Shown: one piece after another, positions 25,413-36,900 of the stretch
Layout of the letters: the number at the start of each line of letters is the position of its first letter
Position numbering within the stretch: position 1 is the stretch's first letter
Assembly: GCA_004009845.1 (NCBI GenBank)
Contig: RMBW01000009.1
Coordinates: forward strand, 124,001 to 188,000
Reading direction: 5' to 3'
Source: Davidsoniella eucalypti
Lineage: Eukaryota; Ascomycota; Sordariomycetes; Microascales; Ceratocystidaceae
Length of the DNA stretch: 64,000 bases
Notes under the pieces: generated by a model
Told to the model about the DNA's origin: nothing
What the model saw: only the letters and a program-made list of their open reading frames with translations
The model's database searches: none
Made by a program: the position numbers and the translations under genes

Positions 25413-26612
25413 GCTAGAGCTAGGCTGTAGAGCTTGGCCGTGGAGGGACGCTCCCCCCCTGGTCCTCACGTAGTAGTTGCCGTTTGGCCAGCGCGAACAC
25501 TGCCTAGTTAGAGGAGCTGGGCTGGGCTTGGGCCCGCTATCGTTCATCGTTTGTTCGCTGGTTGGGTAGTTGCTCAGTTAGTTGACTCAGTTGGTAGACT
25601 CGGTTGGCTGGTTCAGTAACTGCCTGGTCTGGCTGACCACAACCTCTTTCGTCCTCCTTCTTTTTCTTTAATCCTTTTTTTCTCTTCGTTTTTTTTCCTT
25701 CTTGTTTTCTTTCTTCCCTCTCCTCCAGTTGCAAATTATCACCACCAATTTCTGTCTGTGTTGTCGTTGTTCTGTTATTTCTTCTTTTTTTCTTTTCTCT
25801 TTCTCGTTCTTCTTTCAGCTTCCAGTCGCTCTCTTCGCCGCTTCAAAGCCAACATCATCACCAATCCGGGCCATCTGTCATTCTTTCCAGGGCCTCGCAT
25901 ACCACCTTCGTTTCAGGCTTTATTGCTGGTCTTCATTTATTAATTCTTTTTTTACTGACCCCGACTCGTCCTTGAGTTCCCCACGCTTCCCACACTATCA
26001 CGACTTGATTCCGACCACTCACCCAACAAACCAACAATCAAATCCGACTTCGACCACGGCCCTCCAGCAGCATTCGTGGCGTTGCTGTCCGCAGGATACC
26101 CTATCGCTTCACTACTGCTCGTCTTTGGACCGCTCTTCCTCGAACAGGAATATTTGTCTGTCGCTCTTTAAGCCTGCGTTTATCGCCTTGTCGCTCCTTT
26201 CTCTGTATCGTACAGCTCAGTCTCTGTTCCTCAGTTGGCACCCACCCACCCCCTAAGTAACAGCCTTTGACACCGTCATCGCCATCGCCACCGCTGCTAT
26301 CAGATTGCCTACTACAACATTCTGTCCCTCACCCTCCTCTTTCGACACCTCCGATCTGGCCTCGTGATCTGTCGCCCTCACGATTCTACTCTCTTCAACT
26401 CCCAGACCACTGTGTCTCTATTCGTACCTTGACTTGCTGCTTTACATGTCGCTATCAAACTAGAAGCTCCTCGCCCCCTTCTGTTGAAAAATATACTTTG
26501 TTATAGCTTAGCGTTATCCCTCGTGGACTGTCAACCTTTTATCCCGTGGTCTACCGAGCCCAGCCTACGCTTCCCTTTCCCCCCTTAGCTTCTTTTCGTT
26601 CGCCTCTCAACA
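25413..26612 (+). promoter_or_regulatory. Long ATG-depleted 5' leader of the homeobox gene
   Basis: From 25413 to 26612 the plus strand is rich in C and T (especially 25640-25830) and has one ATG only, at 26446, before the homeobox start at 26613. That ATG opens a five-codon frame, MSLSN, ending at 26463. A stretch of 1.2 kb should contain many ATGs by chance, so the depletion suggests selection on a scanned 5' untranslated region, with transcription starting somewhere around 25400-25850. The exact start, and any intron in the leader, cannot be read. Confidence 0.6.
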
Positions 26613-28475
26613 ATGGCGACCACTATGGATTCCGCCTGTCCGTCTATGATGGGCCCTCCTACTATGGGATCCCCCATGCCGACCACTCCCGGTGGTTCTA
26701 TCCAGCCGCAACATCCAAACTCTGCCTCCAAACGCCCTCCCCGCAAGAGCACCTTGACCCAGCAACAGAAGAACCAGAAGCGCCAGCGTGCCACTCCTGA
26801 CCAGCTGGCTACTCTCGAGATCGAGTTCAACAAAAACCCTACGCCTACTGCTGCTGTCCGCGATCGGATAGCCGACGAGATCAACATGACTGAAAGATCG
26901 GTTCAGATCTGGTTCCAGAACAGGTACATCATATTCCACCGCCACAGCGCATTGTTTCATGACATATAGACTAACAGTATCCCAAGACGGGCCAAGATTA
27001 AGCTGCTCGCCAAGAAGAGCTTGGAAAACGGCGAGGATATGGAATCCATACCCGAGTCTATGCGCCAGTATCTGGCCATGCAGGCCATGGAAACCGGTAA
27101 GGGAATCGGTGGCAGCTTCCTGGGCCGCTCTGGACTCTACCCCTATGGCAACAACATGTTCATGCAGGGCGACCAGTCGGCCCAGAGCAAGGTCCTGATC
27201 CAGCACTTCACCTGCCGGGCTCTCAGCATCGGCAAGTGGACGCGCGTCGGCCAGAACACCATGGACCTCATCGTGTTCTACTCACCTGACAAGTGCACCA
27301 TGACCTACTACATCAACAACGACCAGGCTGGCTACAAGATCGAGTACCCCTTTTCGTACATCAAGAACATCTACCTCGAGAACAACGACAATGACCTGAC
27401 AAAGCCCAGCGGCATCGTTATTGAGCTGACGAGCCCGCCCTTCTTCTTCATGGACCAGACTGCCATCACCCAGGGATTCATCAACTGCCTGGATTTCACC
27501 GAGGACAAGCAAGCCTCTCAATGCCTTGTTCACCGCCTTGCCGGTAACGCCAAGGTGCTCAGCGGTCAGCTTGCTAAGCTGATTTCTCTGGAATCCTTTA
27601 TCAACCGCCACGCCCACCAGCACATGTTTGATCAGCACGCCATGGCTGTCTCTGCGCCTGTATCGCCCATACCGCGCCCGTCGTCGCAGCCAAACTTCAT
27701 GGCTCAGCCCCACGTCGGCATGTTCCAGGAGAGCTGGGGCATCAACCCAATGGCCCAGAGCATGCGTCCCGGGCCCGGCCACAAGAGACAACGTAGCCGT
27801 TCCGTACCGATGGCCGTTGACTTCTCCATGTTCCAACAGCCGATGCCCTCGTTCTATATCCAGCAGCCTGGAGACGCAGCGCCTCAACAGAACCCACATC
27901 TCTACGCACCCGTGCCGCAACAACCCACTAACCTGGGTCCTGGCCTGCGTATCGATACTCAGGCTGGCTTTGGTCTTGATATGCGCCAGTATCCCATGTC
28001 CGCTACTACCGCCTCGCCCGGCGACTTCTCAAGTCCCAACTACTTCGCCCCGCCACCCGGTGATGCTACTCCATTGCCCGTGAGCACTCCTTACAGCAGC
28101 TCTTTCCTCTCACCAATGGTAAATCCAACATCGATGGCGCCTCCTTCCATGTCTCCGTTACCATTTGTCACGAGTCCCGTCGCCGACTCTTCGATCGTGG
28201 AGCAGTCACCTCCTATGGGCATGATGCGTCCGGCCTCGGCCGATCTTTTCCCTGTGACTGGTGCCGACTCGTCGTGTGCCATCTCTGACGACGGTACTGG
28301 CATGAACGATATGTACCCAAAACCAACCATGAACCTGCCGATCCACACACATTCACCTGCATCATTTGTGGAACAGACAGGTGGCGAGCTAGACATGAGC
28401 CATTTGGTTGCCTTTGACGCCTCAGAGCAACAACCAAGTCTTTCGCCCGAATCCCACTCTCAGTTGGTTCAGTAG
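26613..28475 (+). CDS. Homeodomain transcription factor (ascomycete Phx1/PAH type)
   Basis: Two exons, 26613-26923 and 26987-28475, give 599 residues. The 63-nt intron (GTACAT...AAG, CTAAC branch) falls inside the recognition helix, and splicing restores the canonical WFQNRRAKIK; unspliced, the frame stops soon after. The homeodomain covers about residues 50-110 ([14 protein letters not shown], then [11 protein letters not shown]). A second conserved block at about 165-285 includes [26 protein letters not shown] and VHRLAG, which I recall from fungal homeobox regulators such as S. pombe Phx1 and filamentous homologues. The C-terminal half is Pro/Ser/Gln-rich and disordered, as in an activation region. 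It is likely a nuclear DNA-binding regulator of development or nutrient response. It is the only protein gene in about 18 kb and has a long leader, as expected for a heavily controlled gene. Confidence 0.92.
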
Positions 28476-30062
28476 TTTTGGTTTTTACTTTCCGTGTAAG
28501 TGTAAAGGAGATACTAGTGCTAGAGCAGTTTCTAGTAGCCAGCGGTAGCAATAATCCGTTCATAGAATGGCCTATGCGACCTTTGGTGGGGCGGCATGAC
28601 GGTTGGTTTGTTCTTGTCTTCATTGTTGGATATTGTCTTTTTTTTCTTTCTTTTTCTCTTCTCATGCCTTTGTCGGCTCTGTCTATCTCCCCCTTTTTCA
28701 AATACCCTTCTCCTTTATTTTCTTCTAATAAGGGTTAACTTCTCGCTTTCATGAGGTGTTCTCTTTTCTTTCTTAATGTATATGGCACATTTTTCTCTGT
28801 TCTTTACCTTTTTTTCTTTTTTTGCCTGCCACTAGTGCCGTTGTCTTTTTTTCTTTCTTTTTGGTTTTTAGGAAGAAAAAAAAACAATCAGGGCCTTGGC
28901 ATATTCATTGTTCATTTTTTGTTGTTTAAACTGGCCAGGAGCTTTTTTCTCTTTTCTATCATTATTTATTTCTTCTCTCTCTTTCTTCACTTATAAAAAA
29001 AAGCAACGGTGATGAGGATAATAATTTGCTTTCATCATATCGAAGGTGTTGAGGGTTTCAACAAACTATACCAGTTAGGCGCAGATGTGGATTTTGCTTT
29101 TTGATTCGGAGTGCTTTTTTTGCGTAACTAAATTTCTTTGTCTTCTATTTTCTGCTTCTCTACTTATTCTCACTTTATTTTTATCTTATATCTTGATCGA
29201 ATAGCTGCCTCTTTTCTTTTCCGACTCTTCTACTAACTATTGTTTCTTCTCTTTTTTTCTTCTTCAATCCATATCATTTATCTCCTTTTTCCATATTCCC
29301 TTCTGTTACTTGTCATGGTTTTCTGGTCTATTTCTCTTCCATTTCTATTGCTTATCTATCGTCTCTAAATATCTTTCACTTTTATCTTCAAACCTTTTCT
29401 AGTGATATCTGTTTCTTTCTTGTCAACTATTCGTACCGTTTGTTTGGATTTGTTGTGTCTTTGACATACTATTGCTTCTAGTACTTTCTCATCTTGTTGC
29501 CTTCTCATCATATACTGTCTCTTCGTTGCTCTTATGTTTGTTCTTCATTGTCTTATTGTTTGATGCTTGATTTCTTATTTATTTCCTTTCTTTTCTTTTT
29601 TTTCTACCTGTTTGCCGGCGTGAACATGTCCTACGTTTTGTCTTCTTCTTTTCTTGCGGCCCAATGCTTATCGTATAGAACCTATCATCTTCCTTCACTC
29701 GTATTTTTCATAGTTAGGATATGAGTCAAGTGGTGAAACATTGATGGTTCACAAGCTAATGTTAATCTGGTTTTCTTCAAGATTTATCTCCATGTTTGTT
29801 TTTTGCCATTGGATGACTGTTGTTGGCTTTGTATAGGCCTGGGGTGAGTTTCTTTCTTTTTTCTTTTCATTATCCCATTGTTGATTTCTTTCCATTATAT
29901 AAACATACTCGAAACAGGCAAAGATTACTTTTCATATTACTTCGTGACACGCATCAAATAAAAAGAGTCTATGTCCAGGAACGATGGTATTTTGGGTATG
30001 TGCACCATAAGAGAAAACTATTTTATCCTGACGTAGGTCTGTTTGTATGTATGCTTATATAA
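28476..30062 (+). other. Pyrimidine-rich 3' flank of the homeobox gene
   Basis: About 1.4 kb after the stop codon (28476-29900) is dominated by T and C on the plus strand (TTTTCTTTCTTTTTC-type runs). It follows on from the C/T-rich leader on the other side of the gene. A very long 3' untranslated region or a separate non-coding transcript could explain it; neither is shown. No coding region is supported. Confidence 0.4.
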
Positions 30063-30114
30063 GTAAGTCGTTGGATGGCAGATATTCTAGGGTTCGAGAC
30101 CCTATATCACTTAC
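30063..30114 (+). other. Short tRNA-like fold
   Basis: TAGGG-TTCGAGA-CCCTA (30088-30104) is a perfect 5-bp T-arm with a canonical loop, matching the B box GGTTCGANNCC. It is enclosed by GTAAGT (30063-30068) and ACTTAC (30109-30114), which pair fully as an acceptor-like stem. Only 19 nt separate the outer stem from the T-arm, too few for normal D and anticodon arms. This is a truncated tRNA relic, a SINE remnant or a chance fold. Confidence 0.3.
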
Positions 30115-32976
30115 ACTAATCGAATGACATCATGACGGTATGATGGAGGGTTTGTAATGGCAATGTACACCATTTTTTTCTGATTCCCATTGGAATAGGA
30201 TCAATGATACCGGGCCATCTGGAAGAAGCCAAAAAACCTTGTTGGAGAATTTATGCCAAGTAACCACTCCTGACTTACGTGTTAGAAAAGGCTTAGATAC
30301 TGCATATCCACATATATTTCTTTGCAGCCATATATAGGCAGCTATTTATCACCAAGCTTCTTCGTGCGGAAGGACAAAAAGCGTTCTCTGAACCAAGCTT
30401 CTTCTAGTATTTTCTCACGGTGGTCTTTGTTTCTGGAGACCGCTTTTTATCTCTTATTCTTTATATTAAGGAAGTTGGATTCGGCTGTAGTTCAGGCTAA
30501 AATGTTTCGATTTATGCGTAAGAAAATTCTCGGCTTGGAGCACACAATGTATGTATAACACTATCTGACCCGTCTGTGTAGGAAGGAAAAGTAAGAAGAA
30601 TCTACAGCCCGTACAACCCTTGTAGCACGTATAGTAGCACGGAAAGTCGAGATGCAAGACGCCGAGTCTGAATGGTAGTATTTACGGGTCACTGAGGTGT
30701 CTCTTGTTCTGTGTCTCTGTTTGATTTTCTTCATTCTGGTGGTTGGGTGGGCCGTGTGCCATGAAACAGACATAGCCATTATGGAAATTTATATATAGAT
30801 GTGTATTGGGGTCGTTCGTATTTTGTCTACATATATGTTTGTACGTATATAGAGCTACGGCTGAGGAAAAGACTCCGTAAAACCTCGGCTGTTGAATTTG
30901 TTGGGTTATCAGAATCCAAGACAAAAAATGCACTGGAAGGGATTGATATGTACCGAGTCAGACTTCCTTGTACTATAACGATAGACTCGACGTACTATGA
31001 GAGAAAACAAGCGCTTACACAAGTTTCTCTTGCACGATTATCCAGATTTCAACGATCATCTAGAGGATTACCTGAGCCAGATGTTAAAAAGACTAGAGGT
31101 AGATCTAGGAAAGAAAGGCAACCTCCAGTCAGCGTAGAGTTCTTATGCCTGGTTTGCCAAATTCATGTAGAGGCCCTAATCACTAATCCATAGATTCGGA
31201 GTGACTTGAGTGTGAGCATGACTGATTCTTCTTTACCTATCTGTACTTTTACACTTCATAAGATACTCTTTTCTAATTGGGACAAGCGTTGCTTTCTCTT
31301 ATAGTACGCCAAGTCTATAGTACAAGGAGGTTTGATCCATGTATATATAAAGAAGCGTGGAACACTGATGCAGAAAAAACCACTTGCTTAGAATCAACGT
31401 ACAAATATTAAAAAAAGCCAGTGTTTCTTGACTAATGGATTAGCAGCAAACGATCGATTTACTGTCGGCAATCTTTAACATTCTTCCATCTGTCAATAGG
31501 AAATAAAAGTTCCCTTGATCCTGAGCCCAAAATTGGGACCTAAATAAGGAACTTTTTGGCAGTACTAATGTATTATTGGAGAAAAGCAGGCTTTGACAAT
31601 GTTTGCTATATGGCCATGAAGAGAAGGTATATATGTAGAGATACTACTAGTAGAAGCTTCGAAATATCACACATGTCCAATGGAGAATTCACTAGTTTGA
31701 ATCTTTGGCGCAAGCGGAATTAACACATCACTAGAACAGTTGTATACGTTGAGCCCACGTGATGAGACTGCAAGCTGCCAGTGGACTGCTTGCTCTGAAG
31801 TGAAAGAAACAAGAAACCTGGGCTTCTATAGTCTGTTGGCATTGGTGAGAAAATAAAGGAGACCCGAAGACTGGTTGTGCCATGCGGGTGTAAGCAGCTT
31901 AGTTTCTCTAGTGGCACTAGCGCCTGCATATAGAAGTAAACAGAGTGGATTTAGTACGTACGTATTATCGAAGCACCGGACTACGGCGGGCCATGGCGCT
32001 TGTTTTCTGTCTACAAGCTATAATACCAAAGCGGACGACATGACGACAGTATAAGTAGAGATAGCTAGTCGTTGGCGATGAATCCTTCGACGATGGAAGC
32101 CTAGGCGAGAATCACTGGTAGGCAGAACAAGACATGGCAGGCTGACAAGATACTTGGAAGCTTAGAAAGCCTGGTATTTCCTGATTTCTGTGTTTGCCGA
32201 CATAGTGGACAATGGAAGAATAATACGTATAGATGCCATGCTGTCGATCATTGACAGCAATACAGTGCTATGTACTCAAAAGGTAGCAAGACGAGCTATT
32301 TTTACTGACTTGCCCTTGCATTCAAGACAAAAGTCGAGGCCATGACCCTGCAAGAAGATAGCAGTTCTTTTTTTCTTTTTTTTCTCTTTTTCTTTCTGAG
32401 GTCTCGGAGAGTAATTTGCCGCGCTAGATTCAGAGACGGTTGAAAAGGAACCACGTGCCACAAATGAAGCCAATTTGCCAATTTGGGGGCGCTAACAATA
32501 GCCTGGAATATTCTACAGCTACAGGCGGTTTTCATCGCCGGTACAGCGGGGATACAGAGGTGTACCGATTTTATCAGCGCTGTACCTCAAGGGAACTACA
32601 CGATGATGGGGAAGATCAGTAGGACTACGGTGCCATCAGGCTGCAGTTATATCGGCGGCGTCTTTTGTCTTCTTGGGGACAGACTGGCCAAGTCGACTCA
32701 GCCTCGTTGAGCAGCCTGATAAACGTATCACATCGACTTGTCAGCAATATATATAGACTGTCTTGCTGGCTAGGCGGTAGGGCAGTTCTTGTCGCCATCG
32801 CAGGCTTTTCTCAGAGACCAGCTTGAAGCGGCTTGGCTATAGGCAGTACTGTGTACAAATGTACAGATAAATGTATGCACATGTAATTTGGCACAGCCCA
32901 GCTTGGCTCAGCCGGTGCGGGCGGAACAGCTAGCTTACTCAACCTAGTCAGTCCTTAGCCTAGTCCGGCCAGTTCT

Positions 32977-33012
32977 AGAGTCCAAATCAGAGTCCAAATC
33001 AGAGTCCAAATC
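32977..33012. repeat. Tandem repeat, 3 x 12 bp
   Basis: Three perfect copies of AGAGTCCAAATC lie head to tail. Confidence 0.9.
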
Positions 33013-33551
33013 AATGCGTGCGTCGAGATTAGCCAGGCCAAGCCTGCCTGACTTGTTACAAAACGAGATCCCTGCCCATCCGTGTCGAATATTGTGATGG
33101 GGCTTTTGTGAGCTGGCTCAACAGACAGTGAGCGAGACATTCAAATACGAACGAATCAGTCTGGATTTGATAGATCTAGCCCATTCGTACATTCTTGTAC
33201 CTTCTTGTACATTCTCGATACCACCACCTTCTTCTTTCTTCTCTGCATCGTGATCTGCACACTAGCGAGCCCGTACAAGCTGCTATTGTGTGGCCGGATA
33301 TCTGTATATAGTAAGTACACTGCTTCCTCACCACAGTCTTCAACACGGTATGACAAGTGCCCGCAGCAAAAGGAAGCAAGGAAAGACAGTTCTTTTCGGG
33401 CCCTGCAGTCTTCTGTATGGCCGGATGCGATGCCGAGTAGCGAGTGGCACTAGACTGCTAGCTGTGTATACAACATGCCTAGCCTATCATCATCACTGCT
33501 CTCTCCCTGTGACGCTGCCGGCCTTGTCGTCTACTCCCTTGCGCTGGCTAT

Positions 33552-33615
33552 GTCTGTATCTGTACATCTGTATATCTGTACATCTGTATATCTGTACATC
33601 TGCATGTCTGTACAC
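33552..33615. repeat. Tandem repeat, 16-bp period
   Basis: About three and a half copies of TGTACATCTGTATATC, itself built from two similar 8-mers (TGTACATC and TGTATATC); the last copy is altered to TGTACATCTGCATGTC. Confidence 0.85.
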
Positions 33616-33711
33616 CAGTATAAAAGCAGGGTCCTCTACAGAGCAGCAGCTACCGACTCCATGTTTGCCTTTGCGCCTGCGCTTTAGCTTAGTGGACACA
33701 CGGACCACTAG

Positions 33712-33924
33712 ATGGCGCCTCGACTGACCCTGGATAGTCGCAGTGTTCTAATCCAAGCATGTCTAGGCTCACGGGCCAATTTCAATTTCCCTTCCAGCAA
33801 ACGACAACCACCCCGACTTAGACGTGAACCTCTCTTGCTTTTTCTCCTCCCTCTCGACATCCCCCGCAAGCCCAGTTCGACAGCGCCAGCTCCAGACTCG
33901 ATCATTGCCCGCGTCTGCCACTAG
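33712..33924 (+). other. Upstream ORF before the flippase gene
   Basis: An ATG-started frame of 70 codons (MAPRLTLDSR...) ends with TAG at 33922-33924, 30 nt before the flippase ATG and in the same reading frame. It is Arg- and Pro-rich and lacks recognisable motifs. If transcription starts upstream of 33712, this would be a uORF that limits flippase translation; otherwise it is chance. No intron that would fuse it to the main frame is evident. Confidence 0.3.
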
Positions 33925-33954
33925 CTGCACTATCACGTACTAGTGCTGGCTGCA

Positions 33955-36900
33955 ATGGGTGCCGAGTTGCCCACGGCTAACATGGCCGATTCGGCACAGC
34001 AAGACAGGCGCAGCCCTGCGACCAAGACCTCGCTCAAGAGCCTCTACCAAAAGATCGTCGTCGAGGGCGTCTTGCGCCAGAAGCCTCTCCCGCCCTCGCA
34101 GGACGGCCGCCACATCCACATGGGCGTCTCTCCCGCCGAGCTTATAGACGAACGCCGCGCGCGGCCATTCATCTCCAACTACATCCGCTCCAGCCGCTAC
34201 ACGGTATGGAGCTTCCTGCCGAAGCAGCTGGTGTTCCAGTTCAGCAAGCTCGCCAACTTCTACTTCTTGGTCATCGGCATCCTGCAAATGGTGCCCGGAT
34301 GGAGCACGGTCGGCCGCTACACCACCATTGCCCCGCTGGGCGTCTTCGTCACCTTCAGCATGCTCAAAGAGGGCTATGACGACTACCGCCGCTACCTACT
34401 GGACAAGGTCGAAAACCGCAGTGTTGCGCGCGTGCTTGGCTGGGAAGGCCGGAAGAAGCGCCGCCATATCCGCTTCAAGCGCTCCAAAGCAGCCGACGGC
34501 GCCGACGATAGCGAGACGGTCCAGCTTGCCGGCCAGTCCGCCGAGATTCCTCTGACGAGCGACTGGGATCGCGTTGCGTGGGAGAACATCAAGGTCGGAG
34601 ACATCATCCGCCTCAAGCGTGACGACAGCATTCCCGCCGACATCGTGCTGCTCCATGCGACTGGCCCCAACGGAGTCGCCTACATCGAAACCATGGCTCT
34701 GGACGGCGAAACCAACCTGAAGAGCAAGCAGGCCTGCACGCTCCTGGCCGAGCGCTGCCAAACCCTCGAGGGCATCCAGTCGTGCCACGCCGAAATCATA
34801 TCCGAGGACCCCAATGTCGACCTGTACAACTACGAGGGCCGTGTCACCGTCGACGGCGAGACATTGCCCCTCACGCTGAACAACATTGTGTTCCGCGGGT
34901 CGACGTTGCGTAACACTACCGAGGCCATTGGCATCGTCGTCAACAGCGGCTCGGAGTGCAAGATCCGCATGAACGCCGGCAAAGACGTGCGCACCAAGAA
35001 GCCCCGCATCCAGGACCAGATCAACTCCATCGTCATCGTCCTCGTCATCGCCGTGTGCATTCTCACTGCCGGCCTTACTGGCGGCTACATCATGTGGCGC
35101 GACCGCACCGAGGCCAGGGCCTGGTACATCCGCGACTTCACTGGCAGCATCTCCATGGCGCAGATCATCGTTGGCTACCTGACCATGTTCAACGTCCTGA
35201 TTCCGCTCTCGCTTTACATCAGCATGGAGATCATCAAGATCGGCCAGCTGTATCTCATGGGCGACGTCGAAATGTACGATCCCGTGTCAGACACGCCCAT
35301 GGTGGTCAACACGACGACGATCCTGGAGAATCTCGGCCAGGTCAACTACGTGTTCTCGGATAAGACCGGCACCCTGACCGAGAATCTCCTTCGCTTCCGC
35401 ATGATGAGCGTGGCTGGCATGGCCTTTGTCCACGATATGAACATGGACAAGGACGAGGCCCAACGCCAGGCCAAAATCGAGGCGAGACGACAGGGCAGAG
35501 TCAAGGGTCCTCAGACTATCGACGATCCCGACGCCGACGCCGACGACTCTCTGACCGACGACCACGACGCCGCGCCTCTCTCGCGCATCGATTCGCACAC
35601 GAGCGCCCAGCTGCGCTCGAAATCCCGCTTCCGCCCTGTAGAGGGCCAGGCCGAGCTCAAGACCGAAGACTTCCTGGCCTACATCAAGGCTCGCCCGGAC
35701 ACTCCCTTTTCGCGCAAAGCCCGCCAATTCATGATGTGCCTGGCCCTTTGCCACACCTGCCTGCCCGAGACTAAGAACGGAGAGATCGTATACCAGTCTG
35801 CATCGCCCGACGAGCTGGCCCTGGTAGAGGCTGCCCAGGAACTTGGCTTCGTGGTCATCGACCGTCCTGCCCAGACCATCGTGCTCCAGTTCCCCGGAGC
35901 CGATGGGCAGCTCGTCACCGAGAACTACGAGGTCCTTGACGTCATCGAGTTCAGCAGCAAGCGCAAGCGTATGAGTATCGTCATCCGCATGCCCGATGGC
36001 AGACTCTGTGTTTTCTGCAAGGGCGCCGACAATGTGATCATGGAGCGCTTGGCGCAGAGCGAGATCGCCATACAAAAGGCCAAGGCTACCGAGCGTCGCG
36101 CCAACGATCGCCGTAGCCTGGAGCAACAGAACTTGCGGCGTCGGAGCACCGGCGGACGCAGCAGCTTCAACCTCAGCCGCACCTCGTTCCAGGCCCAGCG
36201 CAGTTACATCACCGGCCGCCAGTCCGTCGATGGCGATGTCTACCGTACGCCGCGCCAAGCAATGGCCAGAGTTGAAGCTGACTACCTGGACGGCATGGTC
36301 GACGAGCACGTTGCCGACAACGAGGACGCCATATTCGACAAGGTTTTCCGCCACATGCATGACTTTGCTACCGAAGGTCTCCGCACTCTGCTGTTTGCCT
36401 ACCGCTACCTGGAAGAGGACGAGTATGCCGATTGGAAGACAAAGTACCACGATGCTACCACCAGCCTGGAGAACCGCCAACAGAAGATCGAGGAAGTCGG
36501 CGAGCTCATCGAGCAAAAGCTCGAGCTTGCTGGCGCGACTGCCATCGAAGATAAGCTTCAAGACGGCGTTCCGGACACCATCGACAAGCTGCGCCGTGCG
36601 GGTATCCGGGTATGGATGATCACGGGCGATAAGCGTGAGACGGCTATTAACATCGGTCTTTCTGCGCGCGTTGCCTTGCCCTCGTCCGAGATCTACATTC
36701 TGGATGCGACAGCGCCCGGCAATCTACGAGACATCATCACTTTAGCCCTGACCGATATCCAGCGCGGCATGATTCCCCACTCCTGTGTTGTCATCGACGG
36801 CCATACGCTGGGTGTCGTGGACAATGATGCCTCGTTACGCGAGCTGTTCTACGAGCTTGCTGTTATCGCTAGCGCCGTCATCTGCTGCCGTTCGTCGCCG

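Larger units (their letters stand above)
30115..33711. other. Gene-poor region, part 3
   Basis: No gene is supported. It contains two small tandem repeats (32977-33012 and 33552-33615, listed separately) and mixed low-complexity sequence. The 130-codon frame at 30801-31193 has no recognisable motif and no splice context. Confidence 0.45.

Noticed and set aside
25702..26256. 184-codon plus-strand frame before the homeobox gene
   Set aside because: It has no ATG, is dominated by Ser, Phe, Leu and Pro from C/T-rich DNA, and fits a 5' leader better.
26607..27206. 199- and 213-codon antisense frames over the homeobox gene
   Set aside because: They overlap the conserved homeodomain and following block on the other strand and have no motifs of their own.
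35287..36561. 424-codon frame on the minus strand inside the flippase
   Set aside because: It is the shadow of a GC-rich gene with clear P-type ATPase motifs on the plus strand; the antisense product has no recognisable motif.
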